From positions 1 through 7,869 of the forward strand of contig CAJMSO010000077.1 in the NCBI GenBank assembly GCA_905216075.1: a stretch of 7,869 nucleotides of DNA, in the 5' to 3' direction. The stretch's first letter is position 1; every line of letters starts with the position of its first letter. The position numbers and the translations under genes were made by a program. This DNA comes from an uncultured bacterium. Its GTDB lineage: Bacteria; Actinomycetota; Coriobacteriia; Coriobacteriales; Coriobacteriaceae. Positions 6,198 to 7,869 of this stretch are shown piece after piece. The notes below the pieces were generated by a model. That model had not been told where the DNA came from. It worked only from the letters and a program-made list of their open reading frames with translations, and searched no databases.

Positions 6198-6215
6198 GTT
6201 CACATCAAAGTGAAC
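6198..6215. promoter_or_regulatory. Operator-like palindrome GTTCAC-N6-GTGAAC over the -35 region
   Basis: A perfect inverted repeat with 6-base arms and the spacer ATCAAA covers the -35 hexamer and the first part of the promoter spacer. A dimeric repressor bound here would block RNA polymerase, which suits a catabolic or salvage operon induced by its substrate. No regulator gene is in the window and the half-site does not let me name a family. Confidence 0.5.
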
Positions 6216-6227
6216 TAAAGTTATAGA
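6199..6227 (+). promoter_or_regulatory. Promoter of the ribokinase/nucleoside hydrolase operon
   Basis: TTCACA (6199-6204, 5 of 6 to TTGACA), a 17-bp spacer, then TATAGA (6222-6227, 4 of 6 to TATAAT). Transcription would start near 6234, leaving a leader of about 57 nt. Confidence 0.55.
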
Positions 6228-6228
6228 G

Positions 6229-6274
6229 GCGCGAGAGCGCACGATTGACGGCCAACAGCGGGTGCAGAGCCCGC
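6229..6274 (+). other. Two hairpins in the ribokinase leader
   Basis: GCGC-GAGA-GCGC (6229-6240) is a short hairpin with a GNRA-type tetraloop. GCGGG/CCCGC (6258-6262 with 6270-6274) is a second one ending 5 nt before the AGGAGG ribosome site. The second could stabilise the transcript or affect ribosome access, but it does not cover the ribosome site itself. The first lies so close to the predicted transcription start that it may be only partly transcribed. Confidence 0.35.
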
Positions 6275-6290
6275 GGACGAGGAGGTTTCC

Positions 6291-7286
6291 ATGGCAGATT
6301 GCGGCATCGTTGCGGTGTTCGGCAGCATGAACATGGACCTTTCGGTGGCGTGCGAGCGCATGCCGCGTGCGGGCGAGACCGTCGGCGGCAGCGGATTTAT
6401 CAGCAATGCCGGCGGTAAGGGCGCCAACCAGGCCGTGGCAGCTGCACGCATGGGCGCGCGCACGTGCATGATCGGCGCGGTCGGGCGCGATGCGTTTGGC
6501 ATGTCGCTCGTGGCGGGGCTCCAAGATGCTGGCGTGGACTGTGACTTTGTGGCGCGTCGCGATGATGTGGAGACGGGAACGGCGACCATCATTCGCTGTG
6601 AGGGCGACAACCGCATCGTGCTGTCGCCGGGCGCCAATCATGCGCTTGCGGGCGAGGACGTTGCCCGCGCGCTGAGACGCCTGGTGGCCGATGAGCTCGA
6701 CGGCGACGCCAGCGAGATTGCCCCGGCTGCCGGAAGCGTCTTTATCGCCCAGGGCGAATGTGACCTTGCGGCGACTGCCGAGGCGCTTGTTTGCGCTCAC
6801 GAGCTGGGGTTCTATACGGTCTTTAATCCAGCGCCTGCCTGTGAGTTGCCTGCGGAGGTCTGGTCTGCAGTCGACCTGGTCTGCCCCAACGAGACTGAGT
6901 GCCAGGTGCTGACGGGCATCTTGCCCGCGGATGATGCGAGCTGCGTCGCGGCGCTCAATGCCCTGCTCGCCAAGGGTGCTGGAGCTGCGGTCATCACGTT
7001 GGGCGGCGCCGGGTCGGTTACGCTTGGCGATGACGGCGAGCTGCTGCGCATGCCGGCGCTTTCGAGTGCGGTGGTCGATACGACGGCCGCGGGCGATACA
7101 TTTATCGGTGCGCTTGCTGCAGCTCGTCTGGAGGGCCTGCCGCTTTTTGAGTGCATGGCGGCGGGCGCACGCGCCGCGGCGGTGACGGTGTCGCGCTTGG
7201 GCGCACAGCAGTCGATTCCCACGCGTGCCGAAGTTGAGCGCGTGTTTGATTTAGACGATTTGGTACAAGACGGAGAAGCGGAGTAG
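6291..7286 (+). CDS. rbsK: Ribokinase (PfkB family)
   Basis: 331 residues. It phosphorylates D-ribose with ATP to ribose 5-phosphate in the cytoplasm. Family marks in order: GSMNMDL (11-17) at the sugar-binding strand; AGETVGGSGF and GGKGANQAVAAARMG (41-55), the first PfkB signature; NPAP at 179-182; PNETE at 199-203; the second signature DTTAAGDTF (263-271) with catalytic base D269 and the AAGD anion hole; and GAQQSIPTRAEV near the end, which is typical of RbsK rather than of other sugar kinases. The residue after F271 is Ile where E. coli RbsK has Asn. It is a little longer than the usual 305-310 residues, partly through an insertion around 131-147. ATG 6291 is preceded by AGGAGG (6280-6285) at 5 nt, an excellent ribosome site. 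It is followed 4 bp later by a nucleoside hydrolase gene, so the ribose released there is the likely substrate. Confidence 0.92.
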   Translation: MADCGIVAVFGSMNMDLSVACERMPRAGETVGGSGFISNAGGKGANQAVAAARMGARTCMIGAVGRDAFGMSLVAGLQDAGVDCDFVARRDDVETGTATIIRCEGDNRIVLSPGANHALAGEDVARALRRLVADELDGDASEIAPAAGSVFIAQGECDLAATAEALVCAHELGFYTVFNPAPACELPAEVWSAVDLVCPNETECQVLTGILPADDASCVAALNALLAKGAGAAVITLGGAGSVTLGDDGELLRMPALSSAVVDTTAAGDTFIGALAAARLEGLPLFECMAAGARAAAVTVSRLGAQQSIPTRAEVERVFDLDDLVQDGEAE

Positions 7287-7290
7287 AGCA

Positions 7291-7869
7291 ATGGCAATTA
7301 AGAAGCTGATCCTTGATCTGGATATGGGTGTGGACGACGCGATGGCGCTCGCCTATGCAATCGCGAGCCCCGAGGTGGAGCTCGTCGGCATTACCACGTG
7401 CTTTGGCAACGTGCGCGTCGACCAGTCGGCGCATAACTGCTTGGCGGTGCTCGACCTGTTGGGTCGTCCCGAGGTGCCGGTGTACCTGGGCGCCGATCGT
7501 CCCATAAAGGCGACCGAGCCCTATACGCCGCCGGCGTCCACCACGCTCATCCACGGCAAGAATGGCATTGGTGGCGCAAGCGTGCCCGCCTCGCCGTACG
7601 AGCCGGTGGGCGCGACGACGGCCGAAGGCAACGCGGCGGTCGATTACCTGATCGATGCCGCGCGCACCTATGGTCCCGATCTGGTCTACGTAGCGACCGG
7701 CCCGCTCTCCAACCTGGCGCTTGCCCTGGAGCGCGATGCGGCAGCGGTGATGTCTATCGGCCGCGTGGTGGTTATGGGCGGCGCCCTGACCGTGCCCGGC
7801 AACGTGAGCGCGGGCGCCGAGGCCAACATGGCAAGTGATCCCGAGGCGGCCGACGCCGTGCTGCGGTCG
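7291..7869 (+). CDS. Nucleoside hydrolase (IunH/Rih family), N-terminal part
   Basis: 193 residues are visible; the gene continues past the right edge (family length is about 310-330). Members split the N-glycosidic bond of nucleosides to ribose and a free base using a bound Ca2+. Visible marks: the N-terminal aspartate cluster D9-L-D11-M-G-V-D15-D16, GITTCFGN (33-40), IHGKNGIGG (87-95), ATGPLSNLA (135-143), MGGAL (162-166), GNVSAGAEAN (170-179) and DPEAA (183-187). Two departures from the common pattern: DMG where most have DPG, and AEAN where most have AEFN. The metal ligands themselves are kept, so it is probably active; the last ligand, an Asp near residue 240, lies outside the window. 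The start ATG is 4 bp after the ribokinase stop, with GGAG (7280-7283) inside the ribokinase end as ribosome site, so the two are tightly coupled. Base specificity cannot be told from this part. Confidence 0.9.
   Translation, partial: MAIKKLILDLDMGVDDAMALAYAIASPEVELVGITTCFGNVRVDQSAHNCLAVLDLLGRPEVPVYLGADRPIKATEPYTPPASTTLIHGKNGIGGASVPASPYEPVGATTAEGNAAVDYLIDAARTYGPDLVYVATGPLSNLALALERDAAAVMSIGRVVVMGGALTVPGNVSAGAEANMASDPEAADAVLRS

Noticed and set aside
6245..6250. -35 hexamer TTGACG for ribokinase
   Set aside because: No -10-like sequence lies 16-18 bp downstream. The TTCACA/TATAGA pair upstream is better.

Overview
The window looks like chromosomal DNA of a GC-rich actinomycete, most likely a Coriobacteriia member such as Collinsella. 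This rests on base composition, codon use and the match of the NRAMP-like protein to the NRMT clade described from Eggerthella lenta. It is an inference, because no rRNA or other marker gene is present. I see no mobile element, CRISPR array or tRNA.

Layout: (1) positions 1-263 hold the 3' end of a NodB-type polysaccharide deacetylase gene on the plus strand. (2) Positions 264-637 are non-coding: an inverted repeat just after that gene, then an extended -10 promoter, then a leader that can fold in two mutually exclusive ways. (3) Positions 638-3753 are a two-gene operon: an MgtE-like protein (PRC barrels, MgtE N-domain, two CBS domains and a divergent five-helix membrane part), followed 8 bp later by an NRAMP-related transporter whose metal site has the features of magnesium-type NRMTs. 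A strong intrinsic terminator at 3771-3808 ends the operon. (4) Positions 3888-6104, minus strand, hold a convergent OatA-like O-acyltransferase (acyltransferase-3 membrane domain plus an SGNH esterase-like domain). (5) Positions 6105-6290 are a divergent promoter region with a perfect inverted repeat over the plus-strand promoter. (6) Positions 6291-7869 hold ribokinase and, 4 bp later, a nucleoside hydrolase that runs off the end.

How the genes work together: the central operon is best read as a magnesium (possibly manganese) uptake unit. The NRMT is the likely transporter. The MgtE-like partner keeps the cytoplasmic sensor domains of MgtE but appears to have lost the pore motifs, so it may sense or regulate rather than transport. 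The last operon fits nucleoside salvage: the hydrolase releases ribose and a base, and ribokinase makes ribose 5-phosphate. The deacetylase and the O-acyltransferase both belong to families that modify cell-wall glycans.

The most interesting points are the NRMT plus pore-degenerate MgtE pair and the switch-like leader in front of it, which I could not match by eye to a known riboswitch.
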